Source: Achromobacter seleniivolatilans (lineage in GTDB: Bacteria; Pseudomonadota; Gammaproteobacteria; Burkholderiales; Burkholderiaceae_B). Taken from it: a stretch of DNA of 64,000 nt. Under the pieces are notes generated by a model that saw only the letters and a list, made by a program, of their open reading frames with translations, was not told the DNA's origin and ran no database searches. Made by a program: the position numbers and the translations under genes. Positions 1 through 8,768 of the stretch are shown in pieces (the stretch's first letter is position 1; the number at the start of each line of letters is the position of its first letter). The stretch is taken from the NCBI RefSeq assembly GCF_030864005.1, contig NZ_CP132976.1, forward strand, positions 3,720,001 through 3,784,000. The letters run 5' to 3'.

Positions 1-423
1 GTTCGCGTCGAACTGGACGGCGCCTTCATGTACACGCAGCGTGCCGACGGCCTGATCATCGCCACGCCGACCGGCTCGACCGCCTACGCCTTGTCTGCCA
101 ACGGTCCTATTCTGCATCCCGGCATGAATGCCATGGTGCTGGTGCCCGTTGCGCCGCAAACGTTGTCAAACCGCCCTATCGTGATTCCTGACACGGGCGT
201 TCTGAACATGACCCTGACGGCCATGGGCCGCGTCGAAGTTGGCGCCAGCGTGCATTTCGACATGCAGACCTGGTCAGACCTGCAACCCGGCGACCGCATC
301 GTCGTGCAACGCGCGCCGTACACCATCCGCTTTGTGCATCCCGAAGGCTACAGCTTCTTTTCCACCCTGCGCCGCAAGCTGCATTGGAATCTGATGCCCC
401 AGGCCACCGACAACGTAGAGTAG
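1..423 (+). CDS. nadK: NAD kinase, C-terminal part (gene enters from outside the window)
   Basis: NAD kinase phosphorylates NAD to NADP using ATP or polyphosphate in the cytoplasm. The frame is open from base 1, so the real start lies upstream; about 140 C-terminal residues are visible. They include the segment TQRADGL and the glycine/threonine-rich TPTGSTAYALSANGP motif, which is diagnostic of the family's NAD-binding C-terminal domain. The stop is at 421-423. recN begins 14 bases downstream on the same strand, a pairing common in betaproteobacteria, so the two are probably co-transcribed. Identification is secure; only the length is unknown. Confidence 0.95.
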   Translation, partial: VRVELDGAFMYTQRADGLIIATPTGSTAYALSANGPILHPGMNAMVLVPVAPQTLSNRPIVIPDTGVLNMTLTAMGRVEVGASVHFDMQTWSDLQPGDRIVVQRAPYTIRFVHPEGYSFFSTLRRKLHWNLMPQATDNVE

Positions 424-437
424 TAAGCGCCCCAGCC

Positions 438-2099
438 ATGCTGCGCACCCTGCATATCCGCGACTTCGTCATCGTCGAACACACCGAGATCCATTTTGGC
501 CCCGGCTTCACCGTCTTCTCCGGCGAGACCGGCGCAGGCAAATCCATTCTTGTGGATGCGCTGGCGCTGACGCTGGGGGAACGCGGCGACGCCAGCATGT
601 TGCGCGAAGGTGCGGCGCGCGCCGACATCACGGCGGTATTCGACACTCCCAAATCGCTGCACGCCTGGCTGATTGAACGCGAAATAGACGCCGACGACGA
701 TCTGTCGCTGCGCCGCGTGATCGATGCCCAGGGCCGCAGCCGCGCCTACATCAACGGCACACCCGCCACCGTGGCGCAACTGCGCGAATTGGGCGACAGC
801 CTGGTCGATATCCATGGCCAGCACGCGCACCAGAGCCTGATGCGCCCCGATGCCCAGCGCGACTTGCTGGACGCCCACGGCGGCCACAGCGACTTGCGGC
901 AGACCGTCAATCAAGCCTGGAAGCAATGGCGCGCGCTGGCACGGCAACTGGAAGCCGCCGAGAAAGACGCGCAAAGCCTGGCTACCGAGCGTGATCGCCT
1001 GCAATGGCAGGTTGAAGAGCTGGATCAGTTGAACCTGGGCCCGGACGAATGGGAATCGCTACAGTCTGAACACACGCGGCTGTCGCATTCGCAGTCGCTG
1101 TTGGACGGCGCATCTCAAATCATGGAGACGCTGGATGGCGACGGTGATTCCGCGCACCACCGCATTACGGCGGCCAATCACCACATCCAACAACTGCTGC
1201 GCCATGATCCCGGCTTGCAAGGGGTGTATGACGAACTGGAATCAGCCCGCATCGCGATCAGCGAGGCAGTGTCCGACCTGAACAATTACGTCAGCCGCGT
1301 CGATCTGGACCCCAAACGCCTGGCCGATGTCGAAGCGCGCTTGAGCCTGGTATTCGAAACGGCACGCAAATTCCGCACCGAACCCGACGCGCTATGTGAA
1401 CTGCGCGAATCGCTGCACGCCGAGCTGGCCGCGCTGCAAGCTGCGGGCGACATCGACGCGCTGCGCGCCCAAGCCACGGCCGCGCAAACACAATACGACT
1501 CGGTGGCTGCCAAGCTCACGAACGCCCGCCGCAAGATCGCGAAAGACCTGGGCAAACAAGTCACGCTGGCCATGCAAACGCTTGCGATGCAGGGCGGCAA
1601 ATTCGAGCCCACGCTTGCCGTTTGCGCGCCATCCGCCCAAGGCAATGAACAAGTTGAATTTCTGGTGGCCGGGCATGCTGGCACCACGCCACGTCCGCTC
1701 GCAAAGGTGGCCTCTGGCGGCGAACTGTCCCGTATCTCGCTTGCCTTGTCCGTCATCGCCAGCCGGGCTGCACGCGTGCCCACGCTGATCTTCGATGAGG
1801 TCGACAGCGGCGTCGGCGGCGCCGTGGCCGAAGCCGTCGGCAAGCTGCTGCGCGAGCTCGGCGAACGTCATCAGGTGCTGTGCGTCACCCACTTGCCGCA
1901 GGTTGCCGCCTGCGCCAACAACCAGTTCCTGGTCAGCAAAGCGGAATCACGCGGTACGACGCGCTCCAGCATTGAAGAATTGGATGCGCCGGCCCGCGTC
2001 GAAGAAATCGCGCGGATGCTGGGCGGCATCAAGCTGACCGCCACCACGCGCGAACACGCGCGCGAGATGCTGGAAGGTTTCGGCCAAACCACCGCCTGA
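438..2099 (+). CDS. recN: DNA repair protein RecN
   Basis: RecN is an SMC-like ATPase that acts early in double-strand-break repair. The 553-residue product has the usual length of about 550. A Walker A motif GETGAGKS lies at residues 29-36 directly after the N-terminal strand, a long coiled-coil middle follows (around 150-370), and the C-terminal half carries the signature ASGGELSRISLAL and the Walker B-like LIFDEVDSGVGG. The ATG at 438 is preferred over an upstream in-frame start at 384 because the protein then begins with the typical MLRTLHIRDFVIVE sequence and does not overlap nadK. It lies 14 bases after nadK and ends at a hairpin shared with fur. No sign of damage. Confidence 0.97.
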   Translation: MLRTLHIRDFVIVEHTEIHFGPGFTVFSGETGAGKSILVDALALTLGERGDASMLREGAARADITAVFDTPKSLHAWLIEREIDADDDLSLRRVIDAQGRSRAYINGTPATVAQLRELGDSLVDIHGQHAHQSLMRPDAQRDLLDAHGGHSDLRQTVNQAWKQWRALARQLEAAEKDAQSLATERDRLQWQVEELDQLNLGPDEWESLQSEHTRLSHSQSLLDGASQIMETLDGDGDSAHHRITAANHHIQQLLRHDPGLQGVYDELESARIAISEAVSDLNNYVSRVDLDPKRLADVEARLSLVFETARKFRTEPDALCELRESLHAELAALQAAGDIDALRAQATAAQTQYDSVAAKLTNARRKIAKDLGKQVTLAMQTLAMQGGKFEPTLAVCAPSAQGNEQVEFLVAGHAGTTPRPLAKVASGGELSRISLALSVIASRAARVPTLIFDEVDSGVGGAVAEAVGKLLRELGERHQVLCVTHLPQVAACANNQFLVSKAESRGTTRSSIEELDAPARVEEIARMLGGIKLTATTREHAREMLEGFGQTTA

Positions 2100-2122
2100 A
2101 CACAAACCGCCCAACCATAAAA

Positions 2123-2149
2123 AAATCCCCTTCTAATAGAAGGGGATTT
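2123..2149. terminator. Bidirectional rho-independent terminator between recN and fur
   Basis: Perfect 12-bp arms (2123-2134 and 2138-2149) with a 3-base loop, an A run before and a T-rich end after. It sits between the convergent recN and fur genes and can serve both strands. Confidence 0.85.
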
Positions 2150-2206
2150 AGATCTCACTGGCCCGCAGCGAGCGCGGCCACAGACCGTGGGGCGGACGCT
2201 AGCGGA

Positions 2207-2626
2207 TTAGCGGCCTTTCAGGCAGCTGCCGCAGATGCCGTAAAGCACCATCGCATGGCTTTCCAGCGCAAAGCCATTGTCTTTGGCGATCTTTTGCTGG
2301 CGCTTTTCGATGTCCGGGTCCGAAAACTCGACCACTCGGCCGCAATTCGTGCAGATCAGGTGATCGTGGTGATCGCCGTCGTTCAGCTCAAATACCGCCT
2401 TGCCGCTGTCGAACTGGCTGCGGGCAAGAATGCCTGCTTGCTCGAACTGCGTCAGCACGCGATAGACCGTTGCCAGGCCAATTTCGACGTTTTCGCCGAT
2501 CAGCGCACGGTAGACGTCTTCGGCGCTCAGGTGCCGTTGGTCGGATTTACGGAAAATATCAAGAATTTTCAGGCGGGGAAATGTCGCCTTCAAACCCATG
2601 TTCTTCAGTTCGCTTTGGTCGCTCAT
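2207..2626 (-). CDS. fur: Ferric uptake regulator Fur
   Basis: Fur is the iron-responsive DNA-binding repressor of siderophore and iron-uptake genes. The 139-residue protein has the winged-helix N-terminus with [13 protein letters not shown] and the region of the [11 protein letters not shown] helix, then the metal-binding stretch [16 protein letters not shown] and a C-terminal CGSC pair. The ATG at 2626 (MSDQSELKN) is chosen because it matches the usual Fur N-terminus; an in-frame upstream ATG would add 12 residues without homology. It is divergent from bamE across about 150 bp, the conserved arrangement in Bordetella-like genomes. I saw no convincing Fur box in that interval. Confidence 0.96.
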   Translation of the reverse strand: MSDQSELKNMGLKATFPRLKILDIFRKSDQRHLSAEDVYRALIGENVEIGLATVYRVLTQFEQAGILARSQFDSGKAVFELNDGDHHDHLICTNCGRVVEFSDPDIEKRQQKIAKDNGFALESHAMVLYGICGSCLKGR

Positions 2627-2777
2627 GGTGTAATCGCTCTCCGTCCGCGTGGGCATGGGCAAGGATATCGGGTGCGCCGCGAGCCGGCTCCCCTGAATTC
2701 GTGCCGCCCCGCAGAACTATCCTTATGAAACCTTTATGATAACGGTTTTGTCTGCTTCCAAATAATAGGGGCGCGTA

Positions 2778-3320
2778 GTGTCCATGATTGCACGAATTCC
2801 CTCCCGCTCGCTGAAGACCGGATTGGCCGTCGCCGCCCTGGCCATCGCCCTTGCCGGTTGCTCGGGAGACAAGTGGGGCTTCCCCTACAAGGCCGGCGTC
2901 CAGCAAGGAAACTGGATCACGCAAGAGCAGGTCTCCCTGCTGCAGCCAGGCATGACGCGCGAGCAAGTGCGCTTCGCGCTGGGCAGCCCGACGTTGACCA
3001 GCGTCCTGCACGCCAACCGCTGGGATTACCCTTACTACTACAAGCCCGGCTATGGCGAAGCCCGAGAGCGCAAGTTCACGGTCTGGTTCGAAAACGACCG
3101 GCTGGTCCGCTGGGAAGGCGACAAGCAGCCTGACCTGCAACCCTACCAGTTGAATACGCCCAGCCCGACTGCCGACGAGAACGCCGACAAGCGTCTGGAC
3201 CGCGACGAAGCTCGCATCAAAGAAGAACAGGACTTGCTCAAGCGCGATTCGGCCGCTCCGGTCAGCCCGCTGAACCAATACCCCGGCCAACCCGGCAACG
3301 CGCCCGAACCGCTCCGGTAA
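2778..3320 (+). CDS. bamE: Outer-membrane assembly lipoprotein BamE (OmlA/SmpA)
   Basis: BamE is a small lipoprotein of the beta-barrel assembly machine on the periplasmic face of the outer membrane. A signal peptide ends in the lipobox LAGC about 30 residues in. The SmpA/OmlA core follows: GNWITQEQVSLLQPGMT, then VRFALGSPTL, WDYPYYY and FTVWFENDRLVRWEGD. The C-terminus (about 60 residues, charged and proline-rich) is longer than in E. coli. The GTG at 2778 is preferred because a GGGG ribosome site lies six bases upstream; an ATG two codons later is the alternative. dapB follows after 18 bases, so they are likely co-transcribed. Confidence 0.93.
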   Translation: MSMIARIPSRSLKTGLAVAALAIALAGCSGDKWGFPYKAGVQQGNWITQEQVSLLQPGMTREQVRFALGSPTLTSVLHANRWDYPYYYKPGYGEARERKFTVWFENDRLVRWEGDKQPDLQPYQLNTPSPTADENADKRLDRDEARIKEEQDLLKRDSAAPVSPLNQYPGQPGNAPEPLR

Positions 3321-3338
3321 CTCCCAAGGATTTTTTTC

Positions 3339-4130
3339 ATGCGTATTGCAATTGCCGGCGCCAGCGGCCGTATGGGCCAGATGCTGATCGACGCCATCCT
3401 GAAGTCCACGGACCTGAAATTGGCCGTTGCGCTGGATCGCAAGGGCTCTGCGGCCCTGGGACAGGATGCAGGCGCCCCGCTCGGTCAGCAGACCGGCGTC
3501 ATCATCACCGACGACGTGAACGCGCTGGCTCAGGCCGACTGCCTGATCGACTTCACCCGCCCGGAAGGCACGCTGGAACACCTGCAGGCGTGCGTGAAAC
3601 ACGGTGTCAAGGCTGTCATCGGCACGACCGGTTTTGACGACAACGGCCGCGCCGCAATTGAAGTCGCCGCCCAGAAGACCGGCATCGTGTTCGCCCCCAA
3701 CATGAGCATCGGCGTCAATGCCACGCTCAAGCTGCTGGACATGGCGGCACGCATCCTGAACTCCGGCTATGACGTCGAAGTGTTCGAAGCGCACCACCGC
3801 AACAAGGTTGACGCCCCTTCGGGCACAGCCCTCAAGATGGGCGAAACGGTTGCCTCAGCCTGGGACGTGGCCCTGCCTGACGTGGCCACCTGGAGCCGCC
3901 ATGGCGACACCGGCGTGCGCAAACCCGGCACGATCGGTTTCTCGGTGCTGCGCGGCGGCGATATCGTCGGCGAACACACTGTGTCGTTCTGCGGCATTGG
4001 CGAACGGATTGAAATCACACACCGCTCTGCCAGCCGCGCCACTTACGCAGAAGGCGCGCTGCGCGCGGCACGCTTCCTGAATGACAAGCACAACGGCTTG
4101 TATGACATGCAATCCGTGCTGGGGCTCTAA
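3339..4130 (+). CDS. dapB: 4-hydroxy-tetrahydrodipicolinate reductase
   Basis: DapB reduces 4-hydroxy-tetrahydrodipicolinate with NAD(P)H in lysine and diaminopimelate biosynthesis. The 263-residue protein has the N-terminal nucleotide-binding motif IAGASGRMG (residues 4-12). It also has the catalytic segment [15 protein letters not shown] (around residue 150), containing the family's general-acid histidine and lysine. Length matches the family. An AAGGA ribosome site precedes the ATG at 3339. It is the last gene of the bamE-dapB unit and is followed by a terminator hairpin. Confidence 0.97.
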   Translation: MRIAIAGASGRMGQMLIDAILKSTDLKLAVALDRKGSAALGQDAGAPLGQQTGVIITDDVNALAQADCLIDFTRPEGTLEHLQACVKHGVKAVIGTTGFDDNGRAAIEVAAQKTGIVFAPNMSIGVNATLKLLDMAARILNSGYDVEVFEAHHRNKVDAPSGTALKMGETVASAWDVALPDVATWSRHGDTGVRKPGTIGFSVLRGGDIVGEHTVSFCGIGERIEITHRSASRATYAEGALRAARFLNDKHNGLYDMQSVLGL

Positions 4131-4144
4131 ACCGCCCGGACATG

Positions 4145-4174
4145 AAAAAAGGAACCCTTGGGCTCCTTTTTTTT
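4145..4174. terminator. Rho-independent terminator between dapB and murB
   Basis: A stem of about 13 bp with one mismatch and a TTG loop, flanked by an A run on the left and eight T on the right. It can terminate dapB (plus) and murB (minus). Confidence 0.85.
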
Positions 4175-4194
4175 CGTCCGTACGAGGCGGCCGT

Positions 4195-5241
4195 TCACAC
4201 CACCACGGGTTCCGGTTCCAGCCGCACGCCATAACGCTGCGCCACCGCATCCTGGATCGCGGCGGCCAATCCCATGATGTCCGCTGCGGTGGCCCCGCCC
4301 CGGTTGACCAGCACCAGCGCCTGGCGGTCGTGCACGCCAGCGGCGCCCAGCGTCCGGCCCTTCCAGCCGCACTGATCGATCAGCCAGCCCGCTGCCAGTT
4401 TGTAGCGGCCGTCTGGCTGCGCATACGACACTAGGCCCGGATACCGCTCGGCCAGAGCATCGCGCACCGCCGCGGTCACGATGGGATTCTTGAAAAAACT
4501 GCCTGCGTTTCCCGTCACCGCCGGGTCGGGCAATTTGGCGCGCCGGATCTCGCAGACGGCTTCGAAGATGTCACGCGCCGCAGGGGCGCCGTCGGCCAAT
4601 CGAGGGTGGCGCTGCAAATCGGGATAGGCCAGCACGGGGCGCCAGGGACGTGGCAGCGCAAACCGCACGCTGACGATGACCCAGCGGCCAGGGGCGTCGT
4701 GCTTGAACGCGCTGTCGCGGTAGGCGTAGCGGCAATCGGCCGCAGTCATTTCCACAAAACGGCCTGCTGACACGTCCCAGGCGGTCAAACTGTGGAAGCG
4801 TTCCTCAAATTCCACCCCGTAGGCGCCAATATTCTGGACCGGGGCGGCGCCCACCGTGCCCGGTATCAGTGCCAAGTTCTCCAGGCCGTCCCAGCCGTTA
4901 TTCACACAGGTTTCGACAAACCTGTGCCAAATTTCACCGCCCGCCGCTTCGATCAGCCAAGCGTCGGGCTGGGCCTCAAGCAGCCTCACACCATGGAACG
5001 CCACCCGCGCCACCAATCCCGGCACCCTCTCGGGCAGCACCAGATTGCTGCCGCCGCCCAGCACCAGCAACGACTCCGCCTGCTGCGCCAACGCCGACAA
5101 GGCCGGCAACTGCGCGATGTCGTCCAAGGTGACGAAAGCCCCCGCGTGGGCCGCCAGGCCCAGCGTGTTCAGGTGACTCAGGTCTTGGGGCGTAGGTTTC
5201 AGCGTGGCGTGCGCGCTATCTGTTGCGGAAAGATTTGACAT
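4195..5241 (-). CDS. murB: UDP-N-acetylenolpyruvoylglucosamine reductase MurB
   Basis: MurB is the cytoplasmic FAD enzyme that reduces UDP-GlcNAc-enolpyruvate to UDP-MurNAc for peptidoglycan. The 348 residues include the FAD-binding region ([14 protein letters not shown] near residue 60), the segment [24 protein letters not shown], the catalytic [10 protein letters not shown] motif with its serine, and a C-terminal LEPEPVVV close to the usual end. It has the long form typical of proteobacterial type I MurB. It is convergent with dapB and divergent from the first tRNA-Gly gene. Confidence 0.96.
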   Translation of the reverse strand: MSNLSATDSAHATLKPTPQDLSHLNTLGLAAHAGAFVTLDDIAQLPALSALAQQAESLLVLGGGSNLVLPERVPGLVARVAFHGVRLLEAQPDAWLIEAAGGEIWHRFVETCVNNGWDGLENLALIPGTVGAAPVQNIGAYGVEFEERFHSLTAWDVSAGRFVEMTAADCRYAYRDSAFKHDAPGRWVIVSVRFALPRPWRPVLAYPDLQRHPRLADGAPAARDIFEAVCEIRRAKLPDPAVTGNAGSFFKNPIVTAAVRDALAERYPGLVSYAQPDGRYKLAAGWLIDQCGWKGRTLGAAGVHDRQALVLVNRGGATAADIMGLAAAIQDAVAQRYGVRLEPEPVVV

Positions 5242-5459
5242 GGATGCTACTAGTTATGCTATAGTTTCTGGCTTCACTCATATTACTTGATTGAGTGAAT
5301 GGTACGAATTAGTCTGGTTCGGATTGGTCGACACGGCTTTATTGCCGTATCAAAAAATCCATACCCAAAATTCTACGTTGCATGACCTCTCATCGATAAC
5401 CAAGTTGATCAGAGTGAATAAGAAAAGCGGTTCTGTTGCGGTATTGAAGCAGGACCCAT

Positions 5460-5535
5460 GCGGGAGTAGCTCAGTTGGTAGAGCGCAACCTTGCCAAGGT
5501 TGAGGTCGCGAGTTCGAGACTCGTCTCCCGCTCCA
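5460..5535 (+). tRNA. tRNA-Gly (anticodon GCC), copy 1 of 4
   Basis: 76 bases with encoded CCA. The acceptor GCGGGAG pairs with CTCCCGC, the D-arm contains the AGCTCAGTTGGTAGAGC block, the anticodon loop TTGCCAA gives GCC, and the T-arm contains GTTCGAGAC. The gene sequence is the same as in the copies at 19949, 32052 and 46752. A possible promoter overlaps the murB start (a TTGACA-like hexamer at about 5233), but the spacing is poor. Confidence 0.98.
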
Positions 5536-5541
5536 AATTTT

Positions 5542-5570
5542 GAATTGCAGCGCGTTCTGTTCTGCAATTC
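5542..5570 (+). other. Hairpin directly downstream of tRNA-Gly copy 1
   Basis: Perfect 9-bp arms (5542-5550 and 5562-5570) with an 11-base loop, six bases after the tRNA CCA end. It has no T run, so it is more likely a 3'-trailer or processing structure than a terminator. Confidence 0.6.
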
Positions 5571-5576
5571 CTTGAG

Positions 5577-5600
5577 AAAGGGCCTTCGGGCCCTTTTTTC
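5577..5600 (+). terminator. Terminator of tRNA-Gly copy 1
   Basis: AAGGGCC and its complement around a TTC loop, followed by a run of six T. A similar stem-plus-T structure follows the tRNA-Gly copies at 19949 and 32052. Confidence 0.85.
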
Positions 5601-5849
5601 ATTTCTGCTCATCATCAATTGAATTGCCTGAGTGATCAGTGACCGCCTGCGTATCGCCGCAGGCGGCGACACATCATGACCGCTGGCCGAGCCATTAACG
5701 CTACTGGCCTACCTGCGTGCCAAGCCCAACAAGCCGAAAAAAAATCCCCCGCACAACCGTGCGAGGGATCAGGAACTTCATAGCGCCGCCTTATGACCCG
5801 CGGCTTTTACGCGATATTGAACTACCGCTATTGAACAGGATCACCGGTA
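5601..5849. other. Intergenic stretch between tRNA-Gly copy 1 and the LPMO gene
   Basis: About 250 bp with no credible gene. The only structure I see is the minus-strand terminator of the LPMO gene at 5737-5769. Confidence 0.6.
5737..5769 (-). terminator. Terminator of the LPMO gene
   Basis: Arms 5744-5754 and 5759-5769 pair in 10 of 11 positions around a 4-base loop. On the minus strand the stem is followed by a run of eight T. Confidence 0.8.
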
Positions 5850-7322
5850 TTACTTGATCTTGTCCCAGGCTTGAGCCCAGTTCAGGCCCTTGCCGGGTGC
5901 GTAGTGCGTTGCCGCCATGCCGCACCATGCGGTGTAAGGCCAGGCCTTGCACGCGTAGTTGCCGCCAGCATTGGACACCTTGTCGCCTGCCTTGTAGGCC
6001 GTGCCTTCCTTGTAGGCCGGGTAGTCGCCGGGCTCACCGCCGCCCTGCTCAACCTTCGAGACCAGAACCGAGTGCGATGCGCTGGACGAACCCTTTTCAT
6101 TCGTCACCTTGACGGAGAACGTGAACGACTGGTCCTGCGTCAGGCTCGGAGCCGTGAAGCGCAGGTCAGCCTGGTTCAGCGCCGAAGCGGTGATGCCGGC
6201 CGGAACGGTCCACTGATATTGCAGCTTGCCGCCGCCATCGTTGGAACCCTTGGCAGACAAGGCAACCGATTCACCAGCCTTGGCAGTTGCGGGACCCGTC
6301 AGGTCCGCCTTGGGCGGGTTCACTTCAACGGGCGGGGGATCGACCGGATCGGTAGGCTTGTTATCAATCGCAAAACCAACCTTCTTGTTCAGGCCGTAGA
6401 CCTGGTTGTCGGTGTCGCTTTGCTGGGGCACGACTTGGCCGTTGGGCTGCATCTTGCCGACCTTGATAACGGACGACTTGTTGTTGGCTTCCTTGGCCAG
6501 TGCAAACATCCACTGAGCTGCCTTTTCCTCGCCGGCCTTGACCGTGATCGAGTGGCTTTCCAGATCGCCGGTCCGGGTCAGATCGAACACGCGCAGGGTG
6601 ATCTTCGAACCGGTGTCCACCTGGCCGCCTTGCAGCGCGCCGCTGGCTTGCCATTGCACGTTGGCGGGCATCACTTCCACGTTCGAGCAAGCGTAGAAAC
6701 CTTCGGCGTTGTCGGCCGGGTCACGTTGCCACACGCTGTAAATCACGCGCTTTCCCGTGAAATGGGCGGGAATCTTGACGTCCAGCGGAGTAATGGAGTT
6801 GTTTTCCGGACGCGGCAGCTTGCCGGTGTCGCCGATCAGTTCCAGGTCATCCCAACGCAGGCCGCGCTTCGGGTCGTAGCTGTCCTTGCTGATATAGGTC
6901 TTGAAGTACGAGCTCAGGTGGCCAGCAGTCTGCATGTACTTGAAGCGGGCGTTGCCATTGGCGTCCGGCGTCACAACGGTGGTGGGCCACTCGTGGTCGC
7001 CATCAAGCTCCTTCCAGCTTTCCTTGCCGCCTGCGCACAGCAGGCCATCACGAATGAATTCTTTGTGGTTGCTTTTCACGCCCAGGATGGCGTTGGACTG
7101 CCAGCTGCCCGCCAGGTCACGGATTTTGCCGCAGCCGCTGAACTTGGGGTTGTTCCAAGGCGTATCCAGCGTGTTGCAACCGTACTCGCGGCTGGGGGGA
7201 TCGATCGTCGAGCCGTGGGCCGACACCGACGTCGGCGCCATGGCCATCAAGACAGCCTGGGTCAAGGCTGCAACGGGCAAAGCCAGCTTGCCGGCTACGC
7301 CGCGTAGGGAAATGCTAGTCAT
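5850..7322 (-). CDS. Secreted chitin-binding lytic polysaccharide monooxygenase (GbpA-like, AA10)
   Basis: A copper enzyme that oxidatively cleaves chitin or binds GlcNAc polymers outside the cell. The signal peptide ends in SVSA, so His36 becomes the N-terminal histidine. With His135 (TAGHLSSYFK) it would form the copper histidine brace. After the AA10 domain (36-about 220, ending near GFYACSNVEV) come a GbpA-type domain (about 225-320), a Pro-rich linker, an Ig/PKD-like domain (about 345-430) and a C-terminal CBM5/12-like chitin-binding module (YKAGDKVSNAGGNYACKAW). The ATG at 7322 has GGAAG five bases upstream; a TTG one codon earlier is less likely. It lies next to a two-component system and an MSHA/type II-like operon. 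LPMOs of this type are known type II secretion substrates in Vibrio and Pseudomonas; that this one is exported by the neighbouring machine is inference. Confidence 0.93.
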   Translation of the reverse strand: MTSISLRGVAGKLALPVAALTQAVLMAMAPTSVSAHGSTIDPPSREYGCNTLDTPWNNPKFSGCGKIRDLAGSWQSNAILGVKSNHKEFIRDGLLCAGGKESWKELDGDHEWPTTVVTPDANGNARFKYMQTAGHLSSYFKTYISKDSYDPKRGLRWDDLELIGDTGKLPRPENNSITPLDVKIPAHFTGKRVIYSVWQRDPADNAEGFYACSNVEVMPANVQWQASGALQGGQVDTGSKITLRVFDLTRTGDLESHSITVKAGEEKAAQWMFALAKEANNKSSVIKVGKMQPNGQVVPQQSDTDNQVYGLNKKVGFAIDNKPTDPVDPPPVEVNPPKADLTGPATAKAGESVALSAKGSNDGGGKLQYQWTVPAGITASALNQADLRFTAPSLTQDQSFTFSVKVTNEKGSSSASHSVLVSKVEQGGGEPGDYPAYKEGTAYKAGDKVSNAGGNYACKAWPYTAWCGMAATHYAPGKGLNWAQAWDKIK

Positions 7323-7444
7323 CAAACTTCCTTTTTTGGGGATTTACCAATGCACGCTCCAAGCACCATCAAAAGACAGAAGCCGTGAAGCGCCGCCATT
7401 ATTCCAACGGCCTTTAATCCCAAAAACCTTTCTCAACACAGTCT

Positions 7445-7473
7445 AAAAAAAAGCGCCTAAAAGGCGCTTTTTT
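7445..7473 (-). terminator. Terminator of the sensor kinase gene
   Basis: Perfect 12-bp arms (left ending 7458, right 7462-7473) with an AAA loop. On the minus strand it ends in a long T run and overlaps the kinase stop codon, separating the two-component operon from the LPMO gene. Confidence 0.85.
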
Positions 7474-8674
7474 AAATAATGGCATTCAGACTTTCTTTAT
7501 ATTTAGTGCGCCTATCGACGCGTTCACTTTCGTGGCATTCGACAGAAATCAGGGGGAAAGATAATGAAAAAATGCTGCCGGCATCGGGACGGGATTCCAC
7601 ACCGACCACACCGCCGTGCGACTCGGATACCGCCTTGACCAGGGCAAGCCCCATGCCTACGCCTTCACTGCTACGCAGTGCGTCCTGCCCCACCTGATAA
7701 AACGCCTCGCATAACTTGGGGATCGCTTCATCCGGAATGCCTATGCCCTGGTCCGCCACGCTGATGCGACCCAGGTCTCCTTTGCGCTGCACCGTCAATG
7801 TGATCTGCGTCGAGGGATTGGAATATTTAAGCGCGTTATCCAGCAGATTGATCAACGCCCGCAGCAACATGCAATAGTCGCCAGCAATCCACGCCGAGCC
7901 AACCCGGCCCCGGATGCGTATGTTGATATTTTTGCGCTGGGCCAGTGGCAGCATCTGATCCACAGCTTCCCTGCTCAGGTCCAGTAGGGACACTGGCAAA
8001 AATGCCGCTTTGTTCAAACGCTCCACGCGCGACAGAAACATGAAATCCTGCGCCACCGAAAGGCTGTGCTGAACCAAACCGCGCACGGAATCCACAAACT
8101 CCTCATGCCGAGGTTCCGCCGTTTCCTGATTTTGTTTTTCGATCATGGCCAAAATACTCGACAGCGGACTACGCAGGTCGTGCATCATTTGCAGCATGAC
8201 TTCACGGTCGCTGCCGGCAATTGAATCCTGAGGTGGCACAGCAGGCACGTCCGCTGCTTCAGCCGGACTGGCGTTTGCCTCCGTCCAGTTTGTGATGGCG
8301 CCCAGCCGAGCCGCCTGGGCCGCCGCCGTACGCCACTTGACCACGCAGGCGTACGCCAACGCACAACCCAGGACCGGAGCAACAAGCGGGGCCCAACGAC
8401 GCGCGGTAAGCACGAGCGTCGCGGCCAGCAGCCAAAATCCGATCAGTCCCGCAAGAGCACGGATACGCATTTGGGACTGTCCGGACATCACACAGATCAG
8501 CGCCAGGCAAATCAAAATGCCGAAGTCTGCCAACACGCCAGGCGCCGCCGTGGTTAATGGGCGGTCGCCGCCGGGCATGGCGAAACACAGCAAAATAATG
8601 CCCAGATTGCAAAACAGCAGGGCATCGTTCCTTCTGGCGCCCAGGCGAGCGCAAGGCTGAAGTAGTCGTTTCAT
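7472..8674 (-). CDS. Membrane sensor histidine kinase
   Basis: A two-component sensor, partner of the response regulator just upstream. About four hydrophobic segments lie in the first 115 residues (around 18-35, 48-64, 74-90, 96-113) with very short loops, so no periplasmic sensor domain is visible. A linker follows, then the phosphoacceptor motif MMHDLRSPLSS with His165, and an HATPase domain with NLLDNALKYS (N box), DQGIGIPDE (G1) and GVGMGLALVK (G2). The ATG at 8674 is chosen because AAGAGA lies upstream; an in-frame start at 8731 would add 19 residues. The gap to the regulator is about 95 bp. The signal sensed is unknown; the lack of an external domain suggests a membrane or redox signal. 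Confidence 0.9.
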   Translation of the reverse strand: MKRLLQPCARLGARRNDALLFCNLGIILLCFAMPGGDRPLTTAAPGVLADFGILICLALICVMSGQSQMRIRALAGLIGFWLLAATLVLTARRWAPLVAPVLGCALAYACVVKWRTAAAQAARLGAITNWTEANASPAEAADVPAVPPQDSIAGSDREVMLQMMHDLRSPLSSILAMIEKQNQETAEPRHEEFVDSVRGLVQHSLSVAQDFMFLSRVERLNKAAFLPVSLLDLSREAVDQMLPLAQRKNINIRIRGRVGSAWIAGDYCMLLRALINLLDNALKYSNPSTQITLTVQRKGDLGRISVADQGIGIPDEAIPKLCEAFYQVGQDALRSSEGVGMGLALVKAVSESHGGVVGVESRPDAGSIFSLSFPLISVECHESERVDRRTKYKESLNAII

Positions 8675-8768
8675 GATCTCTTGGAATGAAAACCGCACCC
8701 ATGGCACCAGGGCGCGCAATGCCGCCAGCAAAGCGGCGCAAATCCGGGATGCGCCCGGACCGCAGGAC

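Noticed and set aside
2627..2777. Possible Fur box in the fur-bamE interval
   Set aside because: The AT-rich piece around 2733-2750 lacks enough match to the 19-bp consensus to claim autoregulation.
2559..3797. Long minus-strand frame across bamE and dapB
   Set aside because: It covers two well-identified genes on the other strand and the fur start; composition is that of a GC shadow.
5291..5503. Plus-strand frame of 70 codons running into tRNA-Gly copy 1
   Set aside because: It ends inside the tRNA and has no homology or ribosome site.
5871..7307. Plus-strand open frame of 478 codons opposite the LPMO gene
   Set aside because: The minus-strand product has a signal peptide, copper histidines and three domains; the plus frame has no ribosome site or recognisable sequence.
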